From a bacterium (GTDB lineage: Bacteria; Desulfobacterota; Binatia; DP-6), in NCBI GenBank assembly GCA_026129405.1, contig JAHCID010000002.1:124001-188000 (forward strand): a DNA stretch of 64,000 bases, read 5' to 3'. The translations under genes were made by a program, and so were the position numbers. The notes beneath the pieces are model-generated. The model was not told the origin of the DNA, made no database searches, and saw nothing but the letters and a program-made list of their open reading frames with translations. Below, piece by piece: positions 25,115 through 32,746 of the stretch (its first letter is position 1; every line of letters starts with the position of its first letter).

Positions 25115-26626
25115 GTGTCAGAGTCCCGCCCCGTGCCGACGTCCGAACCGCTCGCCACCCTGCCCACCCTCCGCGCCGTCAAGGCGACCCCGTCCGGCGT
25201 GCGCGCCGATCTCCTCGTCGTGCCGGTGCGCGACGGTGGCGTCGCCGAAGCGGTGAAGCCGCTCGGGCGTGCTCTCGCCGCGGCCCTCGCGAAGCGGGCG
25301 AAGGAGAGCGATCTGCGCGGCCGCGTCGACGAGTTGCTGTTGCACCCGCGCGAGGGCGGCATGGTGGCGCTGCTCGGCATCGGCGCCGGCAACGGCGCGG
25401 ACGCGTGGCGCCGCGCCGGTGCGCGCGCCCGGCGCGAGGCCGAGCGCATCGGCGCCCGTCGCGTCGCCGTATGGGCTGGCACGTACGCCGGAGACGCCGG
25501 AGTCCTCGGAGCGATCGCCGAGGGCTTCGCGCTCGCGGGCTATCGGTTCGACGGCTACCGCTCCGAGACGCGCCCGCCGCGCGCCGAGTCGCTACTGCTT
25601 GCGAGCGACTTGCTGACGAAGCCGGCCGTGGCGCGGCCGGCGCTCGACGCCGTCGCCAGCGTCGTCACGGCGGTGTTCGCCGCCCGTGACCTCGTGAACG
25701 AGCCGCCGTCGATCGGCACGCCGCGCCACCTGGCCGAGCACGCCCGCCGCCTTTGCGCGGGCGCGAGCACGCTGAGCGCCGAAAGCTGGGATGCGAAGCG
25801 CATCGCCAAGGAGGGGCTTGCGGGGCTGCAGGGGGTCGCGCGCGGCAGCGCCGAGGAGCCGCGCTTCGTCACGCTCCGCCACGCCGGCAAGGGCGCCACG
25901 AAGCGCATCGCGCTCGTCGGCAAGGGCGTCACGTTCGACTCCGGCGGCCTGTCGCTGAAGCCGGCGAAGTCGATGGAGACGATGAAATACGACATGGCGG
26001 GAGGCGCTGCGGTGCTCTCCGCCGTGGCCGCGGCCGCGGCGCTCGAGCTGCCGGTCGACGTCACCGCTTACGTGCCGGCGACGGAGAACCTCCCCGGCGG
26101 ACGTGCACAGAAGCCGGGCGACGTCATCCGCTACGCCAACGGGCGTACCGTCGAGGTGTTGAACACCGACGCGGAGGGCCGCCTGGTGCTGGCCGACGCG
26201 CTGCTCGTCGCCGGCCGCAGCCGGCCCGATGCCATCGTCGACCTCGCGACGCTCACAGGCGCGGCGCGCATCGCGCTCGGCTCGCTGTATGCCTGCCTGC
26301 TCGCCAACGATCAGCCCCTGGCCGAGGCGCTTCTTGCGGCGGGTCGCACGTCCGGCGAGCTCTGCTGGCAGCTGCCGCTCGTGCGCGAGTACCGTGACGA
26401 CATCAAGAGCCCGGTCGCCGACCTGAAGAACGTCGGTGGCGGCGAAGCCGGAACCATCATCGGCGCGCTGTTCCTTGCCGAGTTCGTCGGCACGACGCCG
26501 TGGGCGCACCTCGACATCGCGGGTCCGGCGTTCGCCGAGAGGGAGCTGCCGCTCGCCTCGCGCGGCGCCACCGGCTACGGCGTGCGCCTGCTCGTCGAGT
26601 ATCTGCGCGGCGTCGCCGCGGGCTGA
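25115..26626 (+). CDS. pepA: leucyl aminopeptidase (M17 family)
   Basis: A cytosolic metallopeptidase that removes N-terminal residues. The 503-residue protein has the M17 C-terminal catalytic domain with GKGVTFDSGGLSLKP (metal and substrate lysine/aspartate), the MKYDMAGGAAV motif and the family signature NTDAEGRLVLADAL. The N-terminal macro-like domain spans ~20-170. The GTG at 25115 follows CGGAGGTA and is preferred to the upstream in-frame start at 25007, which lies inside the acyl-carrier gene. Its stop faces the CCA gene stop. Confidence 0.93.
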   Translation: MSESRPVPTSEPLATLPTLRAVKATPSGVRADLLVVPVRDGGVAEAVKPLGRALAAALAKRAKESDLRGRVDELLLHPREGGMVALLGIGAGNGADAWRRAGARARREAERIGARRVAVWAGTYAGDAGVLGAIAEGFALAGYRFDGYRSETRPPRAESLLLASDLLTKPAVARPALDAVASVVTAVFAARDLVNEPPSIGTPRHLAEHARRLCAGASTLSAESWDAKRIAKEGLAGLQGVARGSAEEPRFVTLRHAGKGATKRIALVGKGVTFDSGGLSLKPAKSMETMKYDMAGGAAVLSAVAAAAALELPVDVTAYVPATENLPGGRAQKPGDVIRYANGRTVEVLNTDAEGRLVLADALLVAGRSRPDAIVDLATLTGAARIALGSLYACLLANDQPLAEALLAAGRTSGELCWQLPLVREYRDDIKSPVADLKNVGGGEAGTIIGALFLAEFVGTTPWAHLDIAGPAFAERELPLASRGATGYGVRLLVEYLRGVAAG

Positions 26627-26670
26627 CGGAATCCGCGGACCGAGCCGCGGTGCCGCGCGGGCGCCGTCAG
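26623..26670. terminator. two-way hairpin between convergent pepA and cca genes
   Basis: CTGACGG at 26623-26629 pairs with CCGTCAG at 26664-26670, and each arm contains one gene's stop codon. Inside, CCGCGG at 26633-26638 and 26645-26650 pair around a 6-base loop. The symmetry suits a bidirectional terminator for the two converging genes; no T-run is present. Confidence 0.4.
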
Positions 26671-27998
26671 GCGGGCGGCGGGAACCGGGTCCGTACCCAG
26701 GCCTCGGCCTCGGCACGCGTCGAGACCTCTCCTTCGAGCTGGGCGTCCTCGAGCGCGTGCAGGATGCGACCGATCGTCGGGCCGCGCGCGTAGCCGAGCG
26801 CCATCAGGTCGTCGCCGCCGAGGAGCCGCGGCGGGCGGAGCTGCTGGATCGCGAACGCCGCGCGCCGCTCCTCGCAGAAGAGGACGTACTGGAGATCGAG
26901 GCTGGCCGACAGCGCGTCGAGACGGCAGAGCCGCATCAGCTCCTCGAAGCCGTCCTCGGCGAGCATCTTCTTCAGCGTCGCGAGACGCATCGCCGGGGCC
27001 TGCACCGGACGCAGATGGTTCTTCACGAGCCAGGCCACGCGCTCCCAGGTGTCGCGGCTGCGCCGCAGGCGCTGGAGGACGGCGGCGGCGACGTCGGCGC
27101 CGCGCTCGCAGTGGCCGTAGAACGTGCGGCGGCCGCGATGCATCCCGGCGCAGAGCGGTTTCGCGACGTCGTGGAAGAGGGCCCCGAAGGCCAGCGTCTC
27201 CGCGGCACCCGCCGGCAGCTGCTGGAGGAGCAGCAGCGTGTGGCGCCAGACGTCGCCCTCGGGGTGGAAGTCCGGGGATTGCGCGACGCCCCGCATGGCC
27301 GCCACTTCCGGCAGCACGACGCGCAGGAGGCCCGTATCGTCGAGCAGCTCGAACGCGCGCCGCGCGCTGCCCTCGGTGAGCATCTTCGCGATCTCGTCGC
27401 CGATGCGCTCGGCCGCCATGTCGAGGACCGTCGGCGCCGCCGCGCGGATGGCCGCGCGGGTATCCGGGTGGATGGTGAAGCCGAGGCGCGCGGCGAAGCG
27501 CACCGCGCGCAGCATGCGCAGGCGGTCCTCGGCGATGCGCGCATGCGGATCGCCGATCGCGCGGATCACACCGGCGCGCAGGTCGTCGCGGCCGCCGACG
27601 TAGTCGATGATCTCACCGGTGAACGGATCGGCGAGGAGCGCGTTGATCGTGAAGTCGCGGCGCTCGGCGTCCTGCTCCGCGGTGCCGAAGTGCACCGCCG
27701 ACGGGCGACGGCCGTCGACGTACGCCGCGTCGGAGCGGAAGGTCGCGACCTCGAAGCGGTGCGGGCCGTCGAGGACGAGGATGACGCCGAACCGCATCCC
27801 GACCGGGACGGTGCGCTCGAACAGTCGGCGGACCGTCTCCGGCGTGGCGCTCGTCGCGACGTCGTAGTCCTCCGGCGGGCGGCCGAGGAGGCCGTCGCGC
27901 ACGGAGCCGCCCGCGAGCCACGCCTCGTGGCCCTTCGCGCGGAGGCGCCGGACGACGTCAGCCGCAGCCGTTGCCTTGGCGCGGTCGGTCGTCGTCAT
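26667..27998 (-). CDS. CCA-adding-type tRNA nucleotidyltransferase / poly(A) polymerase family, with HD domain
   Basis: The 443-residue protein has the class II nucleotidyltransferase head AWLAGGSVRDGLLGR and DYDVATSATPE (catalytic Asp pair), the RRDFTINALLADP motif, EDRLRMLRAVRFAARLGF, and an HD domain at ~255-265 (AFGALFHDVAKP). It adds or repairs CCA at tRNA 3' ends, or is a specialised A- or CC-adding enzyme; the sequence alone does not decide. The ATG at 27998 overlaps the end of the upstream alcohol dehydrogenase gene by 41 bases, suggesting coupled translation. Confidence 0.9.
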   Translation of the reverse strand: MTTTDRAKATAAADVVRRLRAKGHEAWLAGGSVRDGLLGRPPEDYDVATSATPETVRRLFERTVPVGMRFGVILVLDGPHRFEVATFRSDAAYVDGRRPSAVHFGTAEQDAERRDFTINALLADPFTGEIIDYVGGRDDLRAGVIRAIGDPHARIAEDRLRMLRAVRFAARLGFTIHPDTRAAIRAAAPTVLDMAAERIGDEIAKMLTEGSARRAFELLDDTGLLRVVLPEVAAMRGVAQSPDFHPEGDVWRHTLLLLQQLPAGAAETLAFGALFHDVAKPLCAGMHRGRRTFYGHCERGADVAAAVLQRLRRSRDTWERVAWLVKNHLRPVQAPAMRLATLKKMLAEDGFEELMRLCRLDALSASLDLQYVLFCEERRAAFAIQQLRPPRLLGGDDLMALGYARGPTIGRILHALEDAQLEGEVSTRAEAEAWVRTRFPPPA

Positions 27999-29223
27999 AC
28001 GTGAAGAGTACCTTCACAGCGCCCGAGCCGCCCTGGTCGCCGCAGGCGAGGAAGGCGTCACGCCACTGGTCGAGGCGGTAGCGGTGGGTGAGGATCGGGG
28101 TGGCGTCGATGGCGCCGCGCCGGACCAGCTCGAGGTAGATCTCCATCGCGTGCCACCGGCGCCCCTCGAAGGTCTCGACGCCGAAGGCGTTGGAGCCGAT
28201 CACCGCGACCTCCTTGAAGTAGAGCGGCGTCCACTCGAAGCGTCGCGGCATCTCGACGCCCGTCACCACGACGGCGCCGCGCGCCGCGACGACGCGGATG
28301 CCCACCTCGACCGTCTCCGGCAGCCCGACGCTGTCGTACACGACGTCGCCGCCGCCGCCGTAGAGCCACGGCATGCCGTACCAGGGCGTCAGCACCTCGG
28401 CGTCGGTCTCCGCACCGATACGGCGCACCAGCTCCGCGACCGGCTCGTGCGCCAGCACGACGTGTGCCCCGAGTCGCTCGGCGAGCATGCGCTGATGCGG
28501 GAACCGCGCCACCGCGATGACGCGGCTTTCAGGATGGAGCAGGCGCAGGATCGGAATCGAGAGCAGGCCGAGGGTGCCGCAGCCGTAGACCAGCACCGGC
28601 GCACCCGGGGCGGGCGGCCGCTTGAGGACCGCGTGCAGGGAAACCGAGAAGGGGTCGGCGAGCACCGCTTCCTCGTCGCTTACGCCGTCGGGGATCGGGA
28701 TGCACATCGACTCGTGCGCCGGCACGAACGGGGCGAAGCCGCCGGTGGCGGCGCTGCTGTTGCCGGTGTGGATGCCGGGCGGGATCACGCCGTGCGCGAA
28801 GTTGCGGCAGATCGAGTACTGCCCGTCGACGCACGCGGCGCAGGGCGGGGTGATGCCCCGCGGCCCGCACGACAGCCACGGGTTCAGCACGACGCGCTCG
28901 CCGACCCGTCGCGCACGCGCGCCCGGTCCGACGCGCGCGATGGTTCCGACCACCTCGTGTCCCAGCACCTGGGGGAAGGAGATGAGCGCCGTCATCGGGT
29001 TGTCCATGCTCCCGTTGAGGAACATCTGCTTGTAGTCGCTGCCGCATATGCCGCACAGGCGCGTGCGGATCAGCACCCAGTCGTCCGCCGGCAGGACCGG
29101 GTCGGGCACCTCGCGCAGCGACGCGGGGGAGAAGGGGCCGAGGTAGAAGCGCTTGTCGAGGCGTCCCAGGATGCCCGAGACCACCTGCCGCGGGACGCTC
29201 AGATCGCAGACCAGGGCGCGCAC
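27958..29223 (-). CDS. zinc-dependent medium-chain alcohol dehydrogenase
   Basis: The 421-residue protein has the MDR-family catalytic zinc site (CGICGSD then GHEVVG), a structural zinc lobe with four cysteines in an expanded loop (SCGPRGITPPCAACVDGQYSIC region), and the Rossmann motif VYGCGTLGLLSIP. The substrate is unknown; an insert at the structural zinc and the ~420-residue length are longer than typical ADHs (~350). The GTG at 29223 is chosen (VRALVCDLS); a TTG at 29259 in frame is an alternative. It is the first gene of a pair with the CCA enzyme, overlapping it by 41 bases, with no obvious shared pathway. Confidence 0.87.
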   Translation of the reverse strand: MRALVCDLSVPRQVVSGILGRLDKRFYLGPFSPASLREVPDPVLPADDWVLIRTRLCGICGSDYKQMFLNGSMDNPMTALISFPQVLGHEVVGTIARVGPGARARRVGERVVLNPWLSCGPRGITPPCAACVDGQYSICRNFAHGVIPPGIHTGNSSAATGGFAPFVPAHESMCIPIPDGVSDEEAVLADPFSVSLHAVLKRPPAPGAPVLVYGCGTLGLLSIPILRLLHPESRVIAVARFPHQRMLAERLGAHVVLAHEPVAELVRRIGAETDAEVLTPWYGMPWLYGGGGDVVYDSVGLPETVEVGIRVVAARGAVVVTGVEMPRRFEWTPLYFKEVAVIGSNAFGVETFEGRRWHAMEIYLELVRRGAIDATPILTHRYRLDQWRDAFLACGDQGGSGAVKVLFTYDDDRPRQGNGCG

Positions 29224-29296
29224 GCCGGGACCCAAGCACGCCCGCGCGCGGGCGCGCAAGGGATGCGAGGGGCGCGGGCGACCGCGCCCCGTGTGC

Positions 29297-30271
29297 TCAG
29301 TGTCCGCCGCCGTGCGGGCTCATCGCGCCGGGGGCTCCCGCCGTGACCGGGGGCGGCGTGATGCCCTCCAGCACGGTTTCGTCGATGGTCAGGCTCGCAC
29401 CCTTCTTGAGGTCGTCGAAGCGCGTCTGCATGGCGTCCTGCAGCGCCTTGTTCCGCATGGTGGCGCGGATCTGCTCCTTTACCTGGTCGAAGGGCTTGCG
29501 CTCGCCCTCTTCGCGCTCGGTGACGATGATGATGTGCCAGCCGTACTGCGTCTTCACCGGCTCACTCAGCTTGTTGGGCTCGAGCGAGAACGCCACCTTC
29601 TCGAACTCGGGCACCATGCGGCCCTGCGCGAACTTCCCGAGGTCGCCGCCGCGCCCACCGCTCGTACGGTCGGTCGACTTCTCCTTCGCGATCTCGGCGA
29701 ACTTCGACGGCTCCTTCTCGAGCTCGGCGTAGATCTCCTTCGCCGTCTCCTCGTCCTTCACGAGGATGTGCGAGGCCTTGATCTGTGTCGTCGAGTAGAG
29801 GCTCGGGTTGTCGTCGTAGTACTGCTTCGCCTGCTCGTCGGTGATCTCCGGCGGCTTCTGCAGCTCGCGCATCAGCTTCTGCACGACGAGCCGCTTGCGC
29901 ATGTCGACGATCTGCCGATCGATGTCGGGGTCCTTGTCGTAGCCCTGCTTCTTGCCCTCCTCGAAGAGGAGGTCGTTCAGGATGATGTTCTCGACGAACT
30001 GGCGCTTGCGGTCGGGTGCCGACAGGTACGCGCGCGACGGACCGGGCAGTCGGTCGATCTCGGCGAGCACGTCGGCCGAGGTGAGCTTCTTGCCGGAATA
30101 GGTCGCGACGACGGCGACGTCCTCCACCGTCTCGGTGCCCTTGGCTGCGTCCGCGGCGGGCTCCGCGGCGGCGGCGTCGGTCGGCTTCTCGGCCGGCTTG
30201 TCCGCCGGCGGTGCACAGGCGACGGCGAGGGCGAAGGCACAGAGCAGCGACGATGCGGCGCGAATTCGCAT
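29297..30271 (-). CDS. parvulin-type peptidyl-prolyl isomerase lipoprotein
   Basis: The 324-residue protein begins with a lipoprotein signal (LLCAFALAVAC, lipobox cysteine at ~19), then an Ala/Pro/Lys-rich linker, a SurA/PrsA-type N-domain with helices (QFVENIILNDLLFEEGK) and a parvulin domain at ~165-260: IKASHILVKDEE, KFAEIAKEKSTD, GGRGGDLGKFAQGRMVPEFE, KTQYGWHIIIVTER. It probably acts on exported proteins at the membrane surface. The C-terminus ends in a His/Gly-rich tail (MSPHGGGH). Confidence 0.9.
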   Translation of the reverse strand: MRIRAASSLLCAFALAVACAPPADKPAEKPTDAAAAEPAADAAKGTETVEDVAVVATYSGKKLTSADVLAEIDRLPGPSRAYLSAPDRKRQFVENIILNDLLFEEGKKQGYDKDPDIDRQIVDMRKRLVVQKLMRELQKPPEITDEQAKQYYDDNPSLYSTTQIKASHILVKDEETAKEIYAELEKEPSKFAEIAKEKSTDRTSGGRGGDLGKFAQGRMVPEFEKVAFSLEPNKLSEPVKTQYGWHIIIVTEREEGERKPFDQVKEQIRATMRNKALQDAMQTRFDDLKKGASLTIDETVLEGITPPPVTAGAPGAMSPHGGGH

Positions 30272-30383
30272 GGCGCGGAGCCATAGCCCAGGGTCCCCGG
30301 GGGGTCAATTTTCCGCGCGCCAACGGTCGCGGCGTTGACCTCGTCCTGCTGCGTGCCGGGCAGGTCGGAGCAAGGCGCATGGC

Positions 30384-30704
30384 ATGTCGCTTGCTGCCCG
30401 GGGTGTCGTGTGGTGGCGCGTCGCTTCCGATGCGGCGGGTGACGGCGTGTCGGACGCTCCTGCGGAGATCGACGCTCTCCTGGAGTGGAAGGCGGAGCTC
30501 GATCGCCGGCTCGGCGACGTGGCGGTCGCCGGTGTGCAGGGCGCGCTCGATCTCCAGCGTCGGCTCGACACGCTCCTCGGCGGCCTCTCCGACGACGAGC
30601 TCGCGCGTATGGACGCGCAGGTCCTGCGCCTGCGCGCGTGGCTCGACGAGGCCGCGGCGCATCTCGAGGCGCTGCGTCGTCTGAAGGCGCTCTACCGGAG
30701 CTGA
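30384..30704 (+). CDS. small helical protein, function unknown
   Basis: A 106-residue reading frame whose last ~85 residues (from a GTG at 30447: SDAPAEIDALLEWKAELDRR) are regular amphipathic helix with heptad-like leucines (LRLRAWLDEAAAHLEALRRL). The amino acid make-up is that of a real soluble coiled-coil protein. The start is uncertain: ATG 30384 or GTG 30447. It converges on the VanZ-like gene and overlaps its 3' end by 13 bases. No family recognised. Confidence 0.45.
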   Translation: MSLAARGVVWWRVASDAAGDGVSDAPAEIDALLEWKAELDRRLGDVAVAGVQGALDLQRRLDTLLGGLSDDELARMDAQVLRLRAWLDEAAAHLEALRRLKALYRS

Positions 30705-31156
30705 GCCGCCGGCGCACGCCGGCCGCGGAGCGTCCAGACGAGGCTGCCGAGGAGGACGCCGGCCGTGTCGAAGCCGACGTCGCCGAGCGCCGCCGTGCGC
30801 GACGGCACGAAGGCCTGGTGCATCTCGTCGCTGGCGGCCCAGACGACGCCGAGTCCTGCCGCCAGCAGCGCTGCCCGCAGCGGCGTCGCCCCTTCGCCGC
30901 GCAGCGCGCGGACCAGGAGCGCGCCCAGGATCGCATACTCGGTGACGTGGGCCGCCTTGCGGAGGCCCGCATGGACGGCGAGCAGCGTATGCGGGTGCGC
31001 GCCCGGCAGGAGCGCCTGGAGCACGGGGAGCAGGATCGCGCTCGTGTGCTCGCCCGAGAACCGGTCGGAGGAGAACGCGCTGATGACGGCCGCCCACATC
31101 ATCACCGGCAGCCAACGCGCGAGCCGCGCTCGCGCGCCACGATCCGTGGCCGTCAC
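30692..31156 (-). CDS. VanZ-family membrane protein
   Basis: The 154-residue protein shows the VanZ pattern: a first membrane segment WLPVMMWAAVISAFSSDRFSG, the conserved LRKAAHVTEYAILGALLVRAL, a third segment AALLAAGLGVVWAASDEMHQAFVPSR and a final hydrophobic helix after the GDVGFDTAGVLLG motif. VanZ itself gives low teicoplanin resistance; most homologues have no known role, so no resistance function is implied. The GTG at 31156 is chosen because it precedes the basic N-terminus. It follows the 87-residue gene by 14 bases. Confidence 0.85.
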   Translation of the reverse strand: MTATDRGARARLARWLPVMMWAAVISAFSSDRFSGEHTSAILLPVLQALLPGAHPHTLLAVHAGLRKAAHVTEYAILGALLVRALRGEGATPLRAALLAAGLGVVWAASDEMHQAFVPSRTAALGDVGFDTAGVLLGSLVWTLRGRRAPAAQLR

Positions 31157-31170
31157 CGCGCGTCCGGTGG

Positions 31171-31434
31171 TCAGCCGATCTCGTCGATCGCCCTGTTCGC
31201 GAGCGCGAGCAGCTCCTCGCCGAACTCGGCGTCGATGAAGCTCTCGATCTTGTCGCGCTGCGAGGCGTAGCGCTTGCCGGCACCCTCGGCAGCGAGATGC
31301 GTCCCGGCGAGCACGTCGAGGAACTCGAGCATGCCGGGGGTCGCGGCGGGATCGCGCGTCGAGAGCAGGCGATCGAACGCGAGGCGGAGGGTGAGGTACG
31401 CGAGACGGTACTTGGACTCTTCGCTGAGATCCAT
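31171..31434 (-). CDS. small conserved-looking soluble protein, function unknown
   Basis: An 87-residue helical, acidic protein (MDLSEESKYRLAYLTLRLAF, then DKIESFIDAEFGEELLALAN). No domain recognised and no cysteines. AAAGGA lies upstream of the ATG. It sits between the VKOR-DsbA gene (21 bases upstream) and the VanZ-like gene (14 bases downstream) in one orientation, so it is probably co-transcribed with them. Confidence 0.65.
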   Translation of the reverse strand: MDLSEESKYRLAYLTLRLAFDRLLSTRDPAATPGMLEFLDVLAGTHLAAEGAGKRYASQRDKIESFIDAEFGEELLALANRAIDEIG

Positions 31435-31455
31435 GGGGTCCTTTCGCGGCGGTGT

Positions 31456-32676
31456 TCAGCCGTCGCCTGGCGGCGCGCCGGCGCCGCGGCCTTTGGTGTC
31501 CTGCTCGATGACGAGCGCCATCGCGAAGTAGCGCGGGTCGAGCGCGCCCGAGATGCGACGGCCGTTGACGAAGATCGTCGGCGTCGAGTCGACGCCGAGC
31601 TTCTCGCCGGTGGCGACGTCCGCTCGCACCCGCGCCATCGTCGCGGGGTCGTCGAGGCAGGTGCGGAACGCGGTGATGTCGAGACCGAGCTCGCGCGCGT
31701 AGCGGAACAGGCTGTCGCGATCGAGCGTGCGCTGATTCTCGAAGAGGAGGTCGTGGTACTCCCAGAACTTCCCGAGCTGCCCGGCGCACTCGGCCGCCGC
31801 GGCGGCCTGGCAGGCGTCGGGATGCAGCGCGCGCTCCATCTGCGGGTTGCAGCTCGAATCGAGCGGATAGTGGCGGAACACCAGCCGCACGTTGGGATTC
31901 GCCTTGGTGAGCGCGTGGAGGTCGCGGAAAGCGGCGCCGCATGCCGGGCACTGGAAGTCGGAGAACTCGACGATGGTGACCGGCGCATCCGTGGGTCCCT
32001 TGGCGTTCGTCGCTGCGCCGAGCACGTCGGCCGGCGGGACGACGGGAAGCCCGGTGTAGAAGCGGAAGAAGTCGGGCTCCCGGGAGCGGATTGCGGCCAA
32101 CGTGGTCGGGCCTTCCTCCGGAGCGCGGATGGCCGCGATGGTACCGGTAGCGACGGCGAGGAGGAGTGCGCCGCCGGCGACGCCGTACGCGGCCGGCCGG
32201 CGCCGCGGCAGCGGCACGCGCGCCGAGGGCGCGAAGTCGCGCACGAGCGGCAGCACGGCGATGCACCAGGCGACGACGATCACGTCGAGCGTCAGGCAGA
32301 AGAGACAGGCGTTCCGGAGCACGGCGAAGGCGACGGCGGCGAGGACCAGCGCGAAGCCGAGGCTCCAGGACGCGAGGCCGATCAGGAGGAGATCGGCGAA
32401 GCCGCTGGCGACGCCGGCGAACGCGCCGGGGAACGCGGCGAGGGCCCCGACCGTGAAGAGCACGACGCTCCAGAGCGACACGGGTACGCCGAGGAAGGTG
32501 CTCCACCGGCTGCCGAGCACGACGTCGCAGTTCACGGCGCCGCCGACGTTGCAGAAGCTGGTGTAGCTGGCGTCGGTGGCGAGGCCGTGGCCGACCCACC
32601 AGGTCGCCAGGCTCACCGCCACGCCGAGCAGCGCTATGGCGAGCGCTACGCGGTGGCGGGTGGGGCGATGCGACAT
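31456..32676 (-). CDS. VKOR-DsbA fusion, disulfide-forming membrane enzyme
   Basis: The 406-residue protein fuses a vitamin K epoxide reductase-type membrane domain (~1-160, several hydrophobic helices) to a DsbA-like thioredoxin domain (~210-395). The VKOR part has the loop cysteines in FCNVGGAVNCDVVLGS and the quinone-side pair CLFC. The thioredoxin part has CPAC in VEFSDFQCPACGAAF and the cis-proline motif DSTPTIFVNG. Such fusions oxidise exported proteins and pass electrons to quinone, replacing DsbA/DsbB. Upstream lies a hairpin that ends the DUF1302 gene. Confidence 0.92.
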   Translation of the reverse strand: MSHRPTRHRVALAIALLGVAVSLATWWVGHGLATDASYTSFCNVGGAVNCDVVLGSRWSTFLGVPVSLWSVVLFTVGALAAFPGAFAGVASGFADLLLIGLASWSLGFALVLAAVAFAVLRNACLFCLTLDVIVVAWCIAVLPLVRDFAPSARVPLPRRRPAAYGVAGGALLLAVATGTIAAIRAPEEGPTTLAAIRSREPDFFRFYTGLPVVPPADVLGAATNAKGPTDAPVTIVEFSDFQCPACGAAFRDLHALTKANPNVRLVFRHYPLDSSCNPQMERALHPDACQAAAAAECAGQLGKFWEYHDLLFENQRTLDRDSLFRYARELGLDITAFRTCLDDPATMARVRADVATGEKLGVDSTPTIFVNGRRISGALDPRYFAMALVIEQDTKGRGAGAPPGDG

Positions 32677-32679
32677 GAG

Positions 32680-32721
32680 CGGGAGCGGAAGGGCCGGAGT
32701 CTAAACGGCCCCCCGCTCCCG
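32680..32721 (-). terminator. long hairpin between the DUF1302-like and VKOR-DsbA genes
   Basis: CGGGAGCGG at 32680-32688 pairs with CCGCTCCCG at 32713-32721, and GGGCCG at 32691-32696 with CGGCCC at 32706-32711 inside it. It lies 25 bases after the outer membrane gene's stop on the minus strand and just before the VKOR-DsbA start, so it would separate their transcripts. Confidence 0.55.
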
Positions 32722-32746
32722 TTCAACCGCGAAACCGCGGTGGTTG

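Noticed and set aside
30705-32599. VanZ as part of a 635-residue protein
   Set aside because: The upstream part of that frame is a shadow of the VKOR-DsbA gene; VanZ homology starts at the GTG at 31156.
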